The notes: generated by a model from the sequence alone, not told the origin. A stretch of 64,000 bases of DNA from Microbacterium proteolyticum (GCF_030818075.1 NZ_JAUSZZ010000001.1:2976001-3040000); one strand, 5' to 3'. Shown: positions 17,026-27,243, numbered from the stretch's first letter. Numbers and translations: made by a program.

Positions 17026-18423
17026 ATGACCTTCTTCCAGCCCGAGACCGTCCCGGGACAGGCACCGCCCCCCGACAGCGTCCACCCCAGGGACTCCCGC
17101 ACCGACTCCCCCACCTCGGTGTCGCGACTGAACGACACCATCCGGGGGTTCATCGAGCGCTGGGGCTCGGTCTGGGTCGAGGGCGAGATCACCTCCTTCA
17201 ACCGCCGGGGCGGCAATGTCTTCGGCCGCCTGAAGGATCTCGGCACCGAATCGACCGTGGCGTTCCGCATCTGGTCGAGCACACTGAACCGCCTTCCCGC
17301 AGATCTCAAGGTCGGCGACCACGTGGTGGCGTGCGTCAAGGCCGACTACTTCCCCCGTACGGGCGATTTCTCCTTCTCGATCTCGGCGATGCGCCATGTG
17401 GGACTGGGTGAGCAGCTCGAACGCCTCGAGCGCCTGCGCGTGCAGCTGCGGTCGGAGGGCTTGTTCGATCCCGTCCGCAAGAAGAAGCTCCCCTTCCTCC
17501 CCCACTGCATCGGCCTCATCACCGGCGAGAACTCGGATGCCGAGAAAGACGTGCACCGCAACGCCGAGCTGCGCTGGCCCCGTGTGCGCTTCCGCACGAA
17601 GCACGCCGCGGTGCAGGGCGAGCGATGCGTTCCCGAGACGATCGCGGCCTTGAAAGCCCTCGACGCCGACCCCGAGGTCGATGTGATCGTCATCGCCCGC
17701 GGCGGTGGGGATCCGCAGACGCTGCTCGGCTTCAGCGACGAACGCCTCCTGCGCGCGGTGGCTTCGGCATCCACCCCGGTCGTCAGCGCCATCGGCCACG
17801 AGAACGATCGCCCCCTGCTCGACGAGGTCGCAGACGTCCGGGCCTCGACGCCCACGGACGCCGCGAAACGCGTGGTGCCCGATGTCTCCGAGCAGCGCGC
17901 GCTCGTCGCACAGCTGCGAGCCCGGCTGACCGGCCGCCTGACCCAACGCGTGCTGCACGACATCGCGCAGCTCGAACAGATCCGCTCCCGCCCGGCGCTG
18001 CGCACGCCCCACTCGATGCTGACCTCCCGCGCCCAGGAGCTGTGGATGCTGTCGAACCGCGGCCGCGACGTCGTCGACCGTCGCGTCGAGCGCGAGCACC
18101 GCCGCACGATCGAGCTCGGCGCGAGCCTGCGAGCCCTCTCGCCGCTCGCGACGCTCGCGCGCGGCTACGCCATCGCACAGCTCGCCGACGGCACGGTGCT
18201 GCGCGATGCGTCACGCGCACCCGCCGGCACGGCACTGACGCTCACCGTGGAACACGGGACGCTCGCCGCGCACTCGGACGGGACCGTCGTCGACGCCGTC
18301 CCGCAGGCGGACGCCGCCGCGCCGACCGCAACCCGGGAACCGGACGCCGATGCCGCGGCATCCGCGAGCACACCGCTCGACGCCGAGGCAACCGGCGACG
18401 GGGTGTCGGCGGGTCCCGCCTAG
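17026..18423 (+). CDS. xseA: Exodeoxyribonuclease VII large subunit
   Basis: 465 residues. The N-terminal OB-fold includes [22 protein letters not shown] (about 47-68). The catalytic region carries [14 protein letters not shown] (about 160-173), [20 protein letters not shown], and [25 protein letters not shown], ending with a helical coil and the [11 protein letters not shown]-terminal domain. With XseB it forms the processive ssDNA exonuclease VII. The last 50 residues are an Ala/Asp-rich tail that looks nonessential. The ATG at 17026 is used because the region before it contains no conserved residues. It is followed directly by xseB. Confidence 0.95.
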   Translation: MTFFQPETVPGQAPPPDSVHPRDSRTDSPTSVSRLNDTIRGFIERWGSVWVEGEITSFNRRGGNVFGRLKDLGTESTVAFRIWSSTLNRLPADLKVGDHVVACVKADYFPRTGDFSFSISAMRHVGLGEQLERLERLRVQLRSEGLFDPVRKKKLPFLPHCIGLITGENSDAEKDVHRNAELRWPRVRFRTKHAAVQGERCVPETIAALKALDADPEVDVIVIARGGGDPQTLLGFSDERLLRAVASASTPVVSAIGHENDRPLLDEVADVRASTPTDAAKRVVPDVSEQRALVAQLRARLTGRLTQRVLHDIAQLEQIRSRPALRTPHSMLTSRAQELWMLSNRGRDVVDRRVEREHRRTIELGASLRALSPLATLARGYAIAQLADGTVLRDASRAPAGTALTLTVEHGTLAAHSDGTVVDAVPQADAAAPTATREPDADAAASASTPLDAEATGDGVSAGPA

Positions 18424-18426
18424 AAT
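18421..18426 (+). promoter_or_regulatory. -10 box of a probable internal leaderless promoter (xseB)
   Basis: TAGAAT overlaps the xseA stop codon and lies exactly seven nucleotides before the ATG at 18434, so xseB may have its own leaderless transcript. Confidence 0.5.
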
Positions 18427-18433
18427 GGATGCC

Positions 18434-18661
18434 ATGACCGCGACGACCCCCGGCCCCGCTGCCGACGTCGCCTCCCTCTCGTTCGAGCAGGCCCGCGACG
18501 AGCTCGTGCGCGTCGTCGCCCAGCTCGAACAGGGCGCACCCACGCTCGAGGAGTCCCTCGCTCTGTGGGAACGCGGCGAGAAGCTCTACGCGCGCTGCGA
18601 GGAATGGCTGCTGGGCGCCAAGAAGCGGCTCGACGCGGCCCGCGGCGAGGCGGACGCCTGA
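18434..18661 (+). CDS. xseB: Exodeoxyribonuclease VII small subunit
   Basis: 75 residues, the usual size. The family signature [19 protein letters not shown] and [15 protein letters not shown], and an ending [13 protein letters not shown], are present. XseB packs as helices on XseA. Two in-frame ATGs exist, at 18425 and 18434. The second is chosen because TAGAAT is seven nucleotides upstream and the first sits within that promoter spacing. The stop overlaps the start of the next gene (TGATG). Confidence 0.92.
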   Translation: MTATTPGPAADVASLSFEQARDELVRVVAQLEQGAPTLEESLALWERGEKLYARCEEWLLGAKKRLDAARGEADA

Positions 18662-19293
18662 TGGCCCGCGTCGTCGCGCACCTCGGACGCCCCGAGACCC
18701 CGCAGGAGACCGCGGACCGCAAGGCCGAGTCATCGCGCCGCTACCGTTCGAGCAAGACGTTCCGCAACCTCATCGCGGCGATGCTGGTGACGATCGCGGT
18801 CGTCATCGTCGTGATCGCTGCCGTCCCGCGCGGCGAGCCGATCCCGCGGCCCGAGCCCGACGTGCCCGCGCTGGCCGCAGAACTCGAGGCCGATCGGGGG
18901 CGTCCGGTGCTCTCGCCCTCCCTCGGCGAAGGCTGGCGTGTCAACCAGGCCGATGTCGAGGGTGTCGGTGGCACCGAGGCGTGGACCATGGTCTACGTCC
19001 GCTCGGGCGAGTCCGGCTTCCTCCGCGTGGCGCAGGGCTTCGACGCCGACGAGGCGTGGGTGGGGCAGGTGCTCGACGGCACGCGCAGTACCGAGACCAC
19101 CGAGATCGACGGCATCACGTGGGACGTCTACCGTCCGGCGAATCCCTCCGGCACGGGCAACATCGACTACGCCCTGGCGACTCCCGCCGGGCCCGACTAC
19201 GTGCTCGTCTACGGCGACGCGGCGCCCGAGACGGCGGCCCTCGCGGCCGCGTCCGTCCGCACCCAGATCGAGCAGTTGAGAGAGGTCCCGTGA
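18661..19293 (+). CDS. DUF4245 membrane-anchored protein
   Basis: 210 residues. The cytoplasmic N-terminus begins [26 protein letters not shown], then one transmembrane helix follows (about 36-56). An extracytoplasmic alpha/beta domain contains GWRVNQADVEG, TMVYVRSGESGFLRVAQG and WDVYRPANPSGTGNIDY. This is the typical DUF4245 layout next to xseA/xseB in actinobacteria; the function is unknown. The start codon overlaps the xseB stop by one base, and the stop overlaps the carbonic anhydrase start (GTGA), so the four genes from xseA to the carbonic anhydrase form one coupled unit. Confidence 0.82.
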   Translation: MARVVAHLGRPETPQETADRKAESSRRYRSSKTFRNLIAAMLVTIAVVIVVIAAVPRGEPIPRPEPDVPALAAELEADRGRPVLSPSLGEGWRVNQADVEGVGGTEAWTMVYVRSGESGFLRVAQGFDADEAWVGQVLDGTRSTETTEIDGITWDVYRPANPSGTGNIDYALATPAGPDYVLVYGDAAPETAALAAASVRTQIEQLREVP

Positions 19294-19961
19294 GCGAGCG
19301 CATGACTCCCCGTCAGGTCTGGCAGCAGATGGTGGAAGGAAACCAGCGCTTCGTCGCCGGTCAGCCGGCCCACCCCCGGCAAGACGTGGAGCGCCGCGCC
19401 GAGCTGGCCAGCTCGCAGCACCCGACGGCCGCGCTCTTCGGCTGCTCCGACTCGCGTCTCGCCGCCGAGATCATCTTCGACGAGGGCCTCGGCGACCTCT
19501 TCGTCGTGCGCAATGCCGGTCAGGTGATCTCGGACTCGGTGATCGGCAGCCTCGAATACGCGGTGGGCGTGCTCGAAGTGCCGCTCATCGTCGTGCTGGC
19601 CCACGACGCCTGCGGTGCTGTCGGCGCCGCGATCGACAGCACGGGACTCGACGCCCCGACGCTACCGGCGTACATCTGGCGTCAGATCGCCCCCATCGTC
19701 CCGGCCGTGCGTCGGGTGCAGCGCGCGAACGCCGTCGACGGCCACCTGCCCGAGCGCGTCGACCCCGAGCAGGTCGGCCGCGAGCACCTGCGCCACACCG
19801 TGGGCGAGCTGCTGCGCGCCTCGGAGCTCATCAGCGAGGCCGTGGCCGACGGTCGCACCGCCGTCGTGGGCGCCAACTACCGACTCGACGAGGGAGAAGC
19901 CTTCCCCGTCGTCATCGTGGGCGATGTCGACGACGCGCGCGTCGACGTCGTCCACAGCTGA
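19290..19961 (+). CDS. Beta-class carbonic anhydrase
   Basis: 223 residues. The zinc ligands are FGCSDSR (Cys plus the Asp-Arg dyad, near residue 51) and VLAHDACGAV (His and Cys, near residues 107-110). VVRNAGQVI and GSLEYAVGVLEVPLIVVL are also diagnostic. It converts CO2 to bicarbonate, which PEP carboxylase (encoded elsewhere in this window) uses. The GTG start overlaps the DUF4245 stop. There is no signal peptide, so it is cytosolic. Confidence 0.92.
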   Translation: MSERMTPRQVWQQMVEGNQRFVAGQPAHPRQDVERRAELASSQHPTAALFGCSDSRLAAEIIFDEGLGDLFVVRNAGQVISDSVIGSLEYAVGVLEVPLIVVLAHDACGAVGAAIDSTGLDAPTLPAYIWRQIAPIVPAVRRVQRANAVDGHLPERVDPEQVGREHLRHTVGELLRASELISEAVADGRTAVVGANYRLDEGEAFPVVIVGDVDDARVDVVHS

Positions 19962-19994
19962 GACCACCGAACACCGACCTGGAGGAACGACGAC

Positions 19995-21389
19995 GTGACC
20001 GACATCGAGTACCGCATCGAACACGACACCATGGGTGAGGTGCGGGTGCCGAAGGACGCCCTCTACGCCGCGCAGACGCAGCGCGCGGTCGAGAACTTCC
20101 CCATCTCCGGGTCCGGCCTCGAATCGACGCAGATCGCCGCCCTCGCCCGCATCAAGAAGGCCGCCGCCCTCGCCAACAAAGAGCTGGGCACCCTCGACGG
20201 GCAGATCGCGGATGCCATCGCGCAGGCCGCCGACGAGGTCATCACCGGCCGTCACGACGCGCACTTCCCGGTCGACACGTACCAGACCGGCAGCGGGACC
20301 TCGTCGAACATGAACATGAACGAGGTGCTCGCGACGCTCGCGACCGGCATCCTCGGCTCGCCCGTGCACCCCAACGACCACGTCAACGCGTCGCAGTCCT
20401 CCAACGACGTCTTCCCCACCTCGGTGCACATCGCCGTCACGCAAGCGCTCATCGACGACCTCATCCCCGCCCTCGACCACCTCTCGGTCGCGCTCGAGGC
20501 GAAGGCCGAGGCGTGGAAGGGCATCGTGAAGTCGGGTCGCACGCACCTCATGGATGCCACCCCCGTCACGCTCGGCCAGGAGTTCGGCGGCTACGCCCGA
20601 CAGATGCGCCTCGGCATCGAGCGCGTCCAGGCCGTCCTCCCCCGCGTCGGCGAGGTGCCCCTCGGCGGCACCGCGGTCGGAACGGGTATCAACACGCCCC
20701 TCGGCTTCCCGCAGAAGGTCATCGAGCTGCTCGCCGCCGAGACCGAGCTGCCCATCACCGAGGCCCAGGACCACTTCGAGGCCCAGGCCAACCGCGACGG
20801 CCTCGTCGAAGCCTCCGGCGCTCTGCGCACCATCGCCGTGTCGCTGACCAAGATCAACAACGACATCCGCTGGATGGGTTCGGGCCCCAACACGGGCCTC
20901 GGCGAACTCCACATCCCCGACCTGCAGCCCGGCTCCTCCATCATGCCCGGCAAGGTCAACCCGGTCGTTCCGGAGGCGACGCTCATGGTGTGCGCCCGCG
21001 TGATCGGCAACGACGCCACCGTCGCGTGGGCCGGCGCATCGGGCTCGTTCGAGCTCAACGTCGCGATCCCGGTCATGGGCACGGCGTTGCTGGAGTCGAT
21101 CCGCCTGCTCTCCAACGCCATGCGGGTGCTCGCCGACAAGACCATCGACGGTCTCGAGGCGAACGTCGCGCGCGCCGAGGCGTTCGCGGGCATGTCGCCT
21201 TCGATCGTGACCCCGCTGAACAAGGTCATCGGTTACGAGGCGGCGGCGAAGATCGCCAAGCACTCGGTCGCCAAGGGCATCACCGTCCGCGAGGCCGTCA
21301 TCGACCTCGGGTACGTGGAGCGCGGTGAGATCACCGAAGAGGTGCTCGACGCCAAGCTCGACCTGCTGTCGATGACCCACCCGGGCTGA
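19995..21389 (+). CDS. fumC: Class II fumarate hydratase
   Basis: 464 residues, full length. The family signature [11 protein letters not shown] (about 315-325) and the substrate-binding [13 protein letters not shown] and [13 protein letters not shown] stretches are present. It catalyses fumarate to L-malate in the TCA cycle and is oxygen-stable, lacking an Fe-S cluster. The GTG start has a GGAGGAACG ribosome binding site in a 33-bp gap after the carbonic anhydrase. The gene is probably expressed with the upstream unit or from a promoter in that short gap. Confidence 0.96.
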   Translation: MTDIEYRIEHDTMGEVRVPKDALYAAQTQRAVENFPISGSGLESTQIAALARIKKAAALANKELGTLDGQIADAIAQAADEVITGRHDAHFPVDTYQTGSGTSSNMNMNEVLATLATGILGSPVHPNDHVNASQSSNDVFPTSVHIAVTQALIDDLIPALDHLSVALEAKAEAWKGIVKSGRTHLMDATPVTLGQEFGGYARQMRLGIERVQAVLPRVGEVPLGGTAVGTGINTPLGFPQKVIELLAAETELPITEAQDHFEAQANRDGLVEASGALRTIAVSLTKINNDIRWMGSGPNTGLGELHIPDLQPGSSIMPGKVNPVVPEATLMVCARVIGNDATVAWAGASGSFELNVAIPVMGTALLESIRLLSNAMRVLADKTIDGLEANVARAEAFAGMSPSIVTPLNKVIGYEAAAKIAKHSVAKGITVREAVIDLGYVERGEITEEVLDAKLDLLSMTHPG

Positions 21390-21435
21390 GCCTGCGACTC
21401 GCATCCACGACGCCGTGCACGGCGCCGGGGCGCGC

Positions 21436-21441
21436 GATAAT
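21436..21441 (+). promoter_or_regulatory. -10 box of a probable leaderless promoter (histidine kinase)
   Basis: GATAAT, six nucleotides before the ATG at 21448. Confidence 0.5.
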
Positions 21442-21447
21442 CGAGGG

Positions 21448-22863
21448 ATGAGCCGCGCGACGAGACCCGTCTCGACGCGTGTGCGGCTCCTCGGTGCGAT
21501 CCTCGGCGTCGTGCTGCTCGGCATGATCCTGGCCGGCGGTGTCACGTTCCTCGTGCAGAGCGACCGCGTCATCGCCAACGCCGAGCGTCAGCTCGACGGC
21601 TTCGTGGCGACGGTGTCGACGAGCGGTCAGGATGCCGCGGAGCTCGTCGCGGCGGCCATCCCGGGTCGCACCGACGGCACCCTCGCGCTCTCCGGCACGC
21701 GGGTGCTCGCCACGACGCCGTCGCCACCGGGCCTGGGTCTCGCCGACGACGCCGCACTGGTGGCATCCCTGTCCGAGGCGGTCGCTGACGGAGAGCTGAG
21801 GGGTCGCCTCGACAGCAGCCACGGCCCGGTCCTCTACGCGGCCGTCGAGGCCCGGGGCGGCGACGTGGTGCAGCTGATCTCCGTCGATCAGCGGATGGAG
21901 CTGGTCACGCTCTCCACCGTCACCTACGGCATCTCGGCGCTGGCCGTGCTCGTGCTGATCGGGGTCGCGGGATTCTTCGTCACGGGCCGATTGTTCTCAC
22001 CGCTGCGTCGCCTCCGCGCCACGGCCGACGCCATCACCATCGACGACCTCGGGACGCGTCTGCGCGCCCACGGCAACGATGAGATCTCCGACCTCACCAC
22101 CTCGGTCAACTCGATGCTCGATCGTCTCGCCATGTCGGTGGAGGCGCAACGGCAGTTGCTCGACGACGTGCGGCACGAGCTGAAGACGCCGATCACCATC
22201 GTCCGCGGGCACCTCGAGATGATGGATCCCGCCGATCCGCACGACGTGACCGAGACGCGCGATCTGGGCATCGCCGAGCTCGATCGTCTGACGCGTCTCG
22301 TCGACGACATCGACGCCCTCGCCGACATCGAGACCGGTGCGCTGTCGACGGCCGTCATCGACGTCGGGGCGCTCACCGATCGCGTCGCCGAGCTGGCGGG
22401 CGCCATCGCCGGGCACACCTGGAGCGTCGAGCAGCGCGCGCGCGTGCGCATCCGCGGCGACGCCGACCGGCTCGTGCAGGCCTGGCTGCAGCTCGCCGAC
22501 AACGCCGCGAAGTACACCCCCGCCGGCAGCGCCATCGAGATCGGCAGCACGGCCGACGACACCAGCGCGCAGCTGTGGGTGCGCGACCACGGTCCCGGCA
22601 TCCCCCCGGCGGCACGGCACCGCGTGTTCCGGCGCTTCGATCGCCTGTCCACCCGACGCGGCGTGGAGGGATCGGGCCTCGGGCTGTCGATCGTGGACGC
22701 CATCGCGAAGGCGCACGACGGACACTGCTCCATCGCCGACACCCCGGGCGGCGGTGCCACGGTGACGCTGCACCTCCCCGTCACTGGAGCGCCCTCGCCC
22801 ACCCAGCTCCCCACGCCCGTGCGCGCGGGTGACGTCGTCATGCAGAGAGAGGCCACCGGATGA
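21448..22863 (+). CDS. Sensor histidine kinase
   Basis: 471 residues. The first transmembrane helix is at about 12-34 and an extracytoplasmic sensor covers about 35-155. The second helix (about 157-180) is followed by a HAMP domain (FSPLRRLRATADAI onward). The phospho-acceptor helix is DDVRHELKTPITIVRGHLEMM, with His near residue 249. The ATPase domain has N box ADNAAKYTPAG, G1 DHGPGIPP and G2 GSGLGLSIV. The stop overlaps the response regulator start (ATGA), so kinase and regulator are coupled. The kinase gene comes first, an order less common than regulator-first. The signal is unknown. Confidence 0.93.
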   Translation: MSRATRPVSTRVRLLGAILGVVLLGMILAGGVTFLVQSDRVIANAERQLDGFVATVSTSGQDAAELVAAAIPGRTDGTLALSGTRVLATTPSPPGLGLADDAALVASLSEAVADGELRGRLDSSHGPVLYAAVEARGGDVVQLISVDQRMELVTLSTVTYGISALAVLVLIGVAGFFVTGRLFSPLRRLRATADAITIDDLGTRLRAHGNDEISDLTTSVNSMLDRLAMSVEAQRQLLDDVRHELKTPITIVRGHLEMMDPADPHDVTETRDLGIAELDRLTRLVDDIDALADIETGALSTAVIDVGALTDRVAELAGAIAGHTWSVEQRARVRIRGDADRLVQAWLQLADNAAKYTPAGSAIEIGSTADDTSAQLWVRDHGPGIPPAARHRVFRRFDRLSTRRGVEGSGLGLSIVDAIAKAHDGHCSIADTPGGGATVTLHLPVTGAPSPTQLPTPVRAGDVVMQREATG

Positions 22864-23516
22864 CCCGCATCCTCATCGCGGAAGACGAGGAACGCATCTC
22901 CTCCTTCGTGGCGAAGGGGCTGGAATCCGCGGGCTACCAGACGGTGACCGTCGACGACGGCGCCGACGCCCTCGACACCGCGCTCTCCGGGGAGGTCGAC
23001 CTCGTGCTGCTCGACGTGGGTCTGCCCTCCCTCGACGGCTTCGAGGTCCTGCGCAGTCTCCGCGGCCAGGGGTCGGCGATCCCGGTGATCATGCTCACCG
23101 CACGCACGAGCACACGCGACACCGTCGACGGGCTCGACGCCGGCGCGAACGACTACGTCGCCAAACCGTTCAAGTTCGACGAACTGCTCGCCCGGGTGCG
23201 CTCGCGCCTGCGCGAACCCGTCAGCGTCGGCACCGTGGTGATCGGGCACGGCGATGTCTCGCTGGATGTGCTCGCGCGGCGCGCCACGGTCGGCGGACGG
23301 GACATCGACCTGAGCGCGCGGGAGTTCGCCCTGGCCGAGGAGTTCCTCCGCCACGCCGGGCAGGTGCTCAGCCGGGAGCAGCTGCTCAGCCGCGTGTGGG
23401 GTCTGGACTTCGACCCGGCGTCGAACATCGTCGACGTGTACGTGCGGTACCTGCGCGCGAAGGTCGGGGCGGGGCACATCGTCACGGTGCGCGGAGCCGG
23501 TTACCGCTGGGAGTGA
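22860..23516 (+). CDS. OmpR/PhoB-family response regulator
   Basis: 218 residues. The receiver domain (about 1-118) has acidic EDEE near residue 8, phospho-acceptor Asp in LVLLDVGLPSLDG, Thr in MLTART, and Lys in YVAKPFKFDELL. The winged-helix output domain (about 125-218) ends with VYVRYLRAKVGAGHIVTVRGAGYRWE. It is the partner of the preceding kinase. A strong terminator follows 19 bp later. Confidence 0.95.
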   Translation: MTRILIAEDEERISSFVAKGLESAGYQTVTVDDGADALDTALSGEVDLVLLDVGLPSLDGFEVLRSLRGQGSAIPVIMLTARTSTRDTVDGLDAGANDYVAKPFKFDELLARVRSRLREPVSVGTVVIGHGDVSLDVLARRATVGGRDIDLSAREFALAEEFLRHAGQVLSREQLLSRVWGLDFDPASNIVDVYVRYLRAKVGAGHIVTVRGAGYRWE

Positions 23517-23535
23517 CGCCACCGCGCGGAAACCC

Positions 23536-23569
23536 GAAAACCCCCGGCGGGGGGAAGCCGGGGGTTTTC
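23536..23569 (+). terminator. Intrinsic terminator after the two-component operon
   Basis: A perfect 13-bp stem (GAAAACCCCCGGC / GCCGGGGGTTTTC) with an 8-nt loop and a T-rich 3' arm. Confidence 0.85.
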
Positions 23570-23775
23570 AGGGAGACGCGTCCGGTGGTCTTCCGCTCAC
23601 CCGAAGAACGGTGACCTGCGCGCGACGTGTTCTCTTGTTTCCATGGGGGAACCGCCGGGGCGGTGACGAGGTCTCCCTCGTCGACGGTTCTACTCTGACG
23701 TCTCTTTGTGAGAAGCCGGGGAGTCGAAGATGAGAAAGCTCTCATCTTCGAACGGTGAGGGTGCGGCCGACGAGG
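23570..23775. other. Intergenic region with an isolated perfect hairpin; possible small RNA
   Basis: 206 bp between two terminators with no protein-like ORF. It holds a perfect 10-bp inverted repeat (CGAAGATGAG at 23725-23734 and CTCATCTTCG at 23741-23750) and a smaller GACGAG/CTCGTC repeat near 23662. No known riboswitch or 6C-RNA pattern was recognised. Confidence 0.35.
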
Positions 23776-23810
23776 AAAGGGCCGGGATGCCACCGCATCC
23801 CGGCCCTTTC
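23776..23810. terminator. Terminator hairpin after phoH
   Basis: AAAGGGCCGGGATGC and GCATCCCGGCCCTTT arms around CACC. It is symmetrical and lies 11 bp beyond the PhoH stop codon. Confidence 0.8.
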
Positions 23811-23820
23811 GCACGCGGTG

Positions 23821-25182
23821 TCACGACAGCTCGCCGGCCTCCAACAGCTCGGTGACCAGCGCGGCGATCGCCGAACGCTCCGACCGGGTCAGGGTGACGT
23901 GCCCGAAGAGACCGTGCCCCTTCAGCGTCTCGATCACCGAGGCGACGCCGTCGTGACGCCCGACGCGCAGGTTGTCGCGCTGTCCGACATCGTGGGTCAG
24001 GACGACGCGGGAGTTCTGACCGATGCGGCTCAGCACCGTCAGCAGCACGTTGCGCTCCAGCGACTGGGCCTCGTCGACGATCACGAACGCGTCGTGGAGC
24101 GACCGACCGCGGATGTGGGTGAGCGGCAGCACCTCGAGCATTCCGCGAGCCAGCACCTCTTCGAGCACGTTGCCCGAGACGACCGACCCGAGCGTGTCGA
24201 AGACCGCCTGGCCCCAGGGGCCCATCTTCTCGGCCTGGTCTCCGGGGAGGTATCCGAGCTCCTGACCGCCGACGGCGAAGAGGGGACGGAACACGATGAT
24301 CTTCTTCTGCTGCTGGCGCTCCAGGACGGCTTCGAGGGCCGCGCACAGCGCCAACGCCGACTTGCCCGTGCCGGCCCGTCCGCCGAGCGAGACGATGCCG
24401 ACCTCGGGGTCGAGCAAGAGATCGAGGGCGATGCGCTGCTCCGCCGAACGGCCGTGCAGACCGAACGCCTCGCGGTCACCGCGCACGAGCCGGTACTGGC
24501 CCTTCCCGGTCACCCGGCCGAGGGCCGAGCCGCGCTCGGAGTGGATGACCAGACCGGTGTTCACCGGCATCCCCGCCACCGCGTCGCTCACGGCGACCTC
24601 GGTCTCGTAAAGGTCGGCGAGATCATCGCCCGAGACGTCGATCGTCGCGATGCCGGTCCAGCCCGAGTCCATCGCCTGCTCGGCGAGGTACTCCTCGGTG
24701 GTGAGACCCAGGGATGCCGCCTTCACGCGCATCGGCAGGTCTTTCGACACGACGGTCACGTCGGCGCCGTCCCTGGCGATGTTCATCGCGACGGCCAGGA
24801 TGCGGCTGTCGTTGCCGCCGGTGCGCATGCCCGACGGGAGGACGCTCGGGTCGGTGTTGTTCAGCTCGACGCGGAGCGTGCCGTCGTCGCCGACGGGCAC
24901 GGGGAAGTCGAGACGACCGTGCTCGATACGGAGCTCGTCGAGGTGACGCAGGGCTTGCCGCGCGAAATAGCCGATCTCGGGGTCGTGGCGTTTGCCCTCA
25001 AGTTCCATGATCACCACGACGGGGATCACCACCGAGTTCTCCGCGAAGCGGAAGAACGCCCGGGGGTCGCTCAGAAGGACAGAGGTGTCCAGGACGTATG
25101 TGCGCAGCGCCTGATCGGCGCCGGCTTCCGACTCGGTGCTCTCGACGACGTGACGCTGGTCGTACGGTGCTCGTGCAGTCAC
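23821..25182 (-). CDS. PIN-PhoH fusion protein (PhoH2-type RNase/helicase)
   Basis: 453 residues. The N-terminal PIN domain (about 25-150) begins [16 protein letters not shown] and has further acidic positions in [12 protein letters not shown] and [11 protein letters not shown]. The C-terminal PhoH ATPase has Walker [14 protein letters not shown] (about 265-277) and Walker [12 protein letters not shown]. Such fusions are reported to be sequence-specific RNA helicases and nucleases, mostly in actinobacteria. The GTG at 25182 is chosen because GGGAG precedes it by six nucleotides and it starts the [12 protein letters not shown] segment. An upstream in-frame start at 25248 adds a poorly conserved-looking tail. 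Confidence 0.9.
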   Translation of the reverse strand: MTARAPYDQRHVVESTESEAGADQALRTYVLDTSVLLSDPRAFFRFAENSVVIPVVVIMELEGKRHDPEIGYFARQALRHLDELRIEHGRLDFPVPVGDDGTLRVELNNTDPSVLPSGMRTGGNDSRILAVAMNIARDGADVTVVSKDLPMRVKAASLGLTTEEYLAEQAMDSGWTGIATIDVSGDDLADLYETEVAVSDAVAGMPVNTGLVIHSERGSALGRVTGKGQYRLVRGDREAFGLHGRSAEQRIALDLLLDPEVGIVSLGGRAGTGKSALALCAALEAVLERQQQKKIIVFRPLFAVGGQELGYLPGDQAEKMGPWGQAVFDTLGSVVSGNVLEEVLARGMLEVLPLTHIRGRSLHDAFVIVDEAQSLERNVLLTVLSRIGQNSRVVLTHDVGQRDNLRVGRHDGVASVIETLKGHGLFGHVTLTRSERSAIAALVTELLEAGELS

Positions 25183-25457
25183 AACCCACTCCCGACCCGG
25201 GTGAAACACCCGGTTGTCACGAGTCGACCTGTGGGTCACGAGTCGCAATCCGAAGGCCGACTCGATCGGACTCCGTGTCCGATGTTTTCACCGTACGACG
25301 TCCGCGCACCGCCGAAGGTCGTTAACACGCCACGAATATGACGAGTTCGTGAACAGCGTGGTCATGCCCGCCCTCGTCCCCGAATGCTTCAGGGCGACGC
25401 CGCGGTGGGCGAGACGTCCTCCCGACCGAGGCGCCCGCGGCGGGGTCCCGTAGCGGG

Positions 25458-26242
25458 CTACTGCCCGAACCGACGGTCGCGCGCGGAGAAGTCGCGGATG
25501 GCCCGCAGGAAATCGACTTCGCGCAGGTCGGGCCCGAGCGCCTCGACGAAGTAGAACTCCGAGTGCGCCGATTGCCACAGCAGGAAATCGCTCAGGCGCT
25601 GCTCCCCCGACGTGCGGATGACGAGGTCGGGATCGGCCTGACCCCCCGTGTAGAGATGCTCACCGATCTGCTCGGGCGTGAGGCTCGCGGCGAGCTCTTC
25701 GAGAGAACCACCCGATTCGTCGTGCTTGGCGATGATGGAGCGCACGGCATCCACGATCTCGCTGCGCCCGCCGTAGCCGACCGCCAGGTTCACGTGCAGA
25801 CCCTGGTGGCCGCGCGTGCGCTCGGTGACCTCGTGGAGCACCTCGGCGAGTTCGGGCGGCAAGCCGTGGGTCCGGCCCACGTGCTTCACACGCCAGTCGG
25901 GTTCGTGCGACAGCTCGCGCGCGAGTTCGGCGATGATCTCGAGCAGGTCCTCGAGCTCTTTGCTCTCGCGCTTGACGAGGTTGTCGTTGGACAACAGGTA
26001 GAGCGAGACCACCTCGATCCCGAGGTCGTCGCACCAGCGGAGAGGAACTCGTGCATCTTGGCCGCACCCGCACGATGGCCGTGGGCCGCGCTGTCGTAGC
26101 CCAGCTGGCGCGCCCAGCGGCGGTTCCCGTCGATCATCATGGCGACATGGTGCGGGACGGTCGCCGGCATGCGGCGCCGCAGCCGCGAGATGTAGAGACG
26201 GTAGAGGGGGCCTCGCCCCTCGTTCCTCCGCACGCGCGCCAC
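25458..26242 (-). pseudogene. Isoprenyl (cis-prenyl) transferase, interrupted by a small indel
   Basis: The N-terminal part (from GTG 26242) reads RMPATVPHHVAMMIDGNRRWARQLGYD, the DGN substrate-binding motif of UppS-type enzymes, through AAKMHEFLS. The rest, VVSLYLLSNDNL to RTSGEQRLSDFLLWQSAHSEFYFV, lies in another frame. The junction at about 26038-26046 reads as two extra bases (a duplicated TC within CTCTCCGC on the minus strand). Removing them gives a normal roughly 260-residue enzyme with the RTSGExRxSxFLxWQ motif. Linkage to hemolysin III and greA recalls the Z-farnesyl diphosphate synthase neighbourhood of mycobacteria (Rv1086). Since nothing else is degraded, an assembly error is as likely as a real mutation. 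Confidence 0.85.
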
Positions 26243-26354
26243 CCGCCTACGCTACCGCGTCGCGAGCGGGCGAGGAACGGCGCACTTGCGTGGTGTCGGC
26301 TGCGCGAAGCGCGAGCGAGGGCACCATGTTCCCCCGTCTGCATGGGAGCGGACG

Positions 26355-26360
26355 TAGTGT
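26355..26360 (+). promoter_or_regulatory. -10 box of a probable leaderless promoter (hemolysin III)
   Basis: TAGTGT, six nucleotides before the GTG at 26367. Confidence 0.5.
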
Positions 26361-26366
26361 CGAGGA

Positions 26367-27092
26367 GTGACAGGTCCTACCCCCGCCGACGGCCCCGAGA
26401 TGCCTCAGCTCCCGCTCATCGACGCGGGGGCGGTGGGTGCCGCGGCCGAGCTCAAGCCCACGTGGCGCGGCTGGATCCATGCCGGCACCTTCCCCGTCGC
26501 GATCGCCGCGGGGATCGTCCTGATCGCGCTCGCCCAGGGCGCTCCGGCGAAATGGGCGTCGGCGGTGTTCATGGCGACCTCCATGCTCCTGTTCGGCAAT
26601 TCCGCGCTCTATCACCGCTTCCACTGGAAGCCGAAGACGCTCGCGGTCCTCAAGCGCATCGATCACGCGAACATCCTGCTGCTCATCGCCGGCACCTACA
26701 CCCCGATCGCCGTGCTGGCGTTGCCGACACCCCAGACGGTGCTCCTGCTGTCGATCGTGTGGGGCGGCGCCGTACTCGGCATCCTGTTCCGGGTCTTCTG
26801 GATCAATGCGCCGCGCTGGCTCTACGTCGCGCTGTATCTCGCGCTCGGGTGGGCGGCGGTGATGTACCTCGGTGACCTGCTCGCCGCGAATGTCGCGATG
26901 ATGGTGCTCGTCGTCGTGGGCGGGCTGCTCTACACAGCGGGTGCGCTCGTGTACGCCCTGAAGAAGCCGAATCCGTGGCCGGGTCACTTCGGCTTCCACG
27001 AGATCTTCCACGTCTGCACCGTGCTGGCGTTCCTCTGCCACTGGACCGCGTGCCTGCTCATCGCGCTCCAGCCGGCGTACCACGGCGGCTGA
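26367..27092 (+). CDS. Hemolysin III family protein (TrhA/PAQR-type membrane protein)
   Basis: 241 residues with seven predicted transmembrane helices starting near residue 38. The PAQR zinc-site residues are visible: FGNSALYHRFHW near residue 75, KRIDHANILLLIAGTYTP, and at the C-terminus GFHEIFHVCTVLAFLCHW with the HxxxH pair. In E. coli TrhA affects membrane energetics and lipids; hemolysis is not established for most homologues. It is divergent from the prenyltransferase gene. Confidence 0.92.
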   Translation: MTGPTPADGPEMPQLPLIDAGAVGAAAELKPTWRGWIHAGTFPVAIAAGIVLIALAQGAPAKWASAVFMATSMLLFGNSALYHRFHWKPKTLAVLKRIDHANILLLIAGTYTPIAVLALPTPQTVLLLSIVWGGAVLGILFRVFWINAPRWLYVALYLALGWAAVMYLGDLLAANVAMMVLVVVGGLLYTAGALVYALKKPNPWPGHFGFHEIFHVCTVLAFLCHWTACLLIALQPAYHGG

Positions 27093-27243
27093 GGCGCACC
27101 GGTCGCGTCGCGGTGGCGTCCCGCTGGGGTCGCGCTCCGCACGGGGCGATGTCCGATCGCGTCGCGGGGAGGATCGCGCAGGCGGCGCGGTCCCGGCGAC
27201 TCCGCCTCCGACGGCACCGGATGCCGGAACCCCGGGCCGCGAC

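Noticed and set aside
19662..21578. 638-codon minus-strand frame opposite the carbonic anhydrase and fumC genes
   Set aside because: Antisense shadow of strongly biased genes, with no domain and no ribosome binding site.
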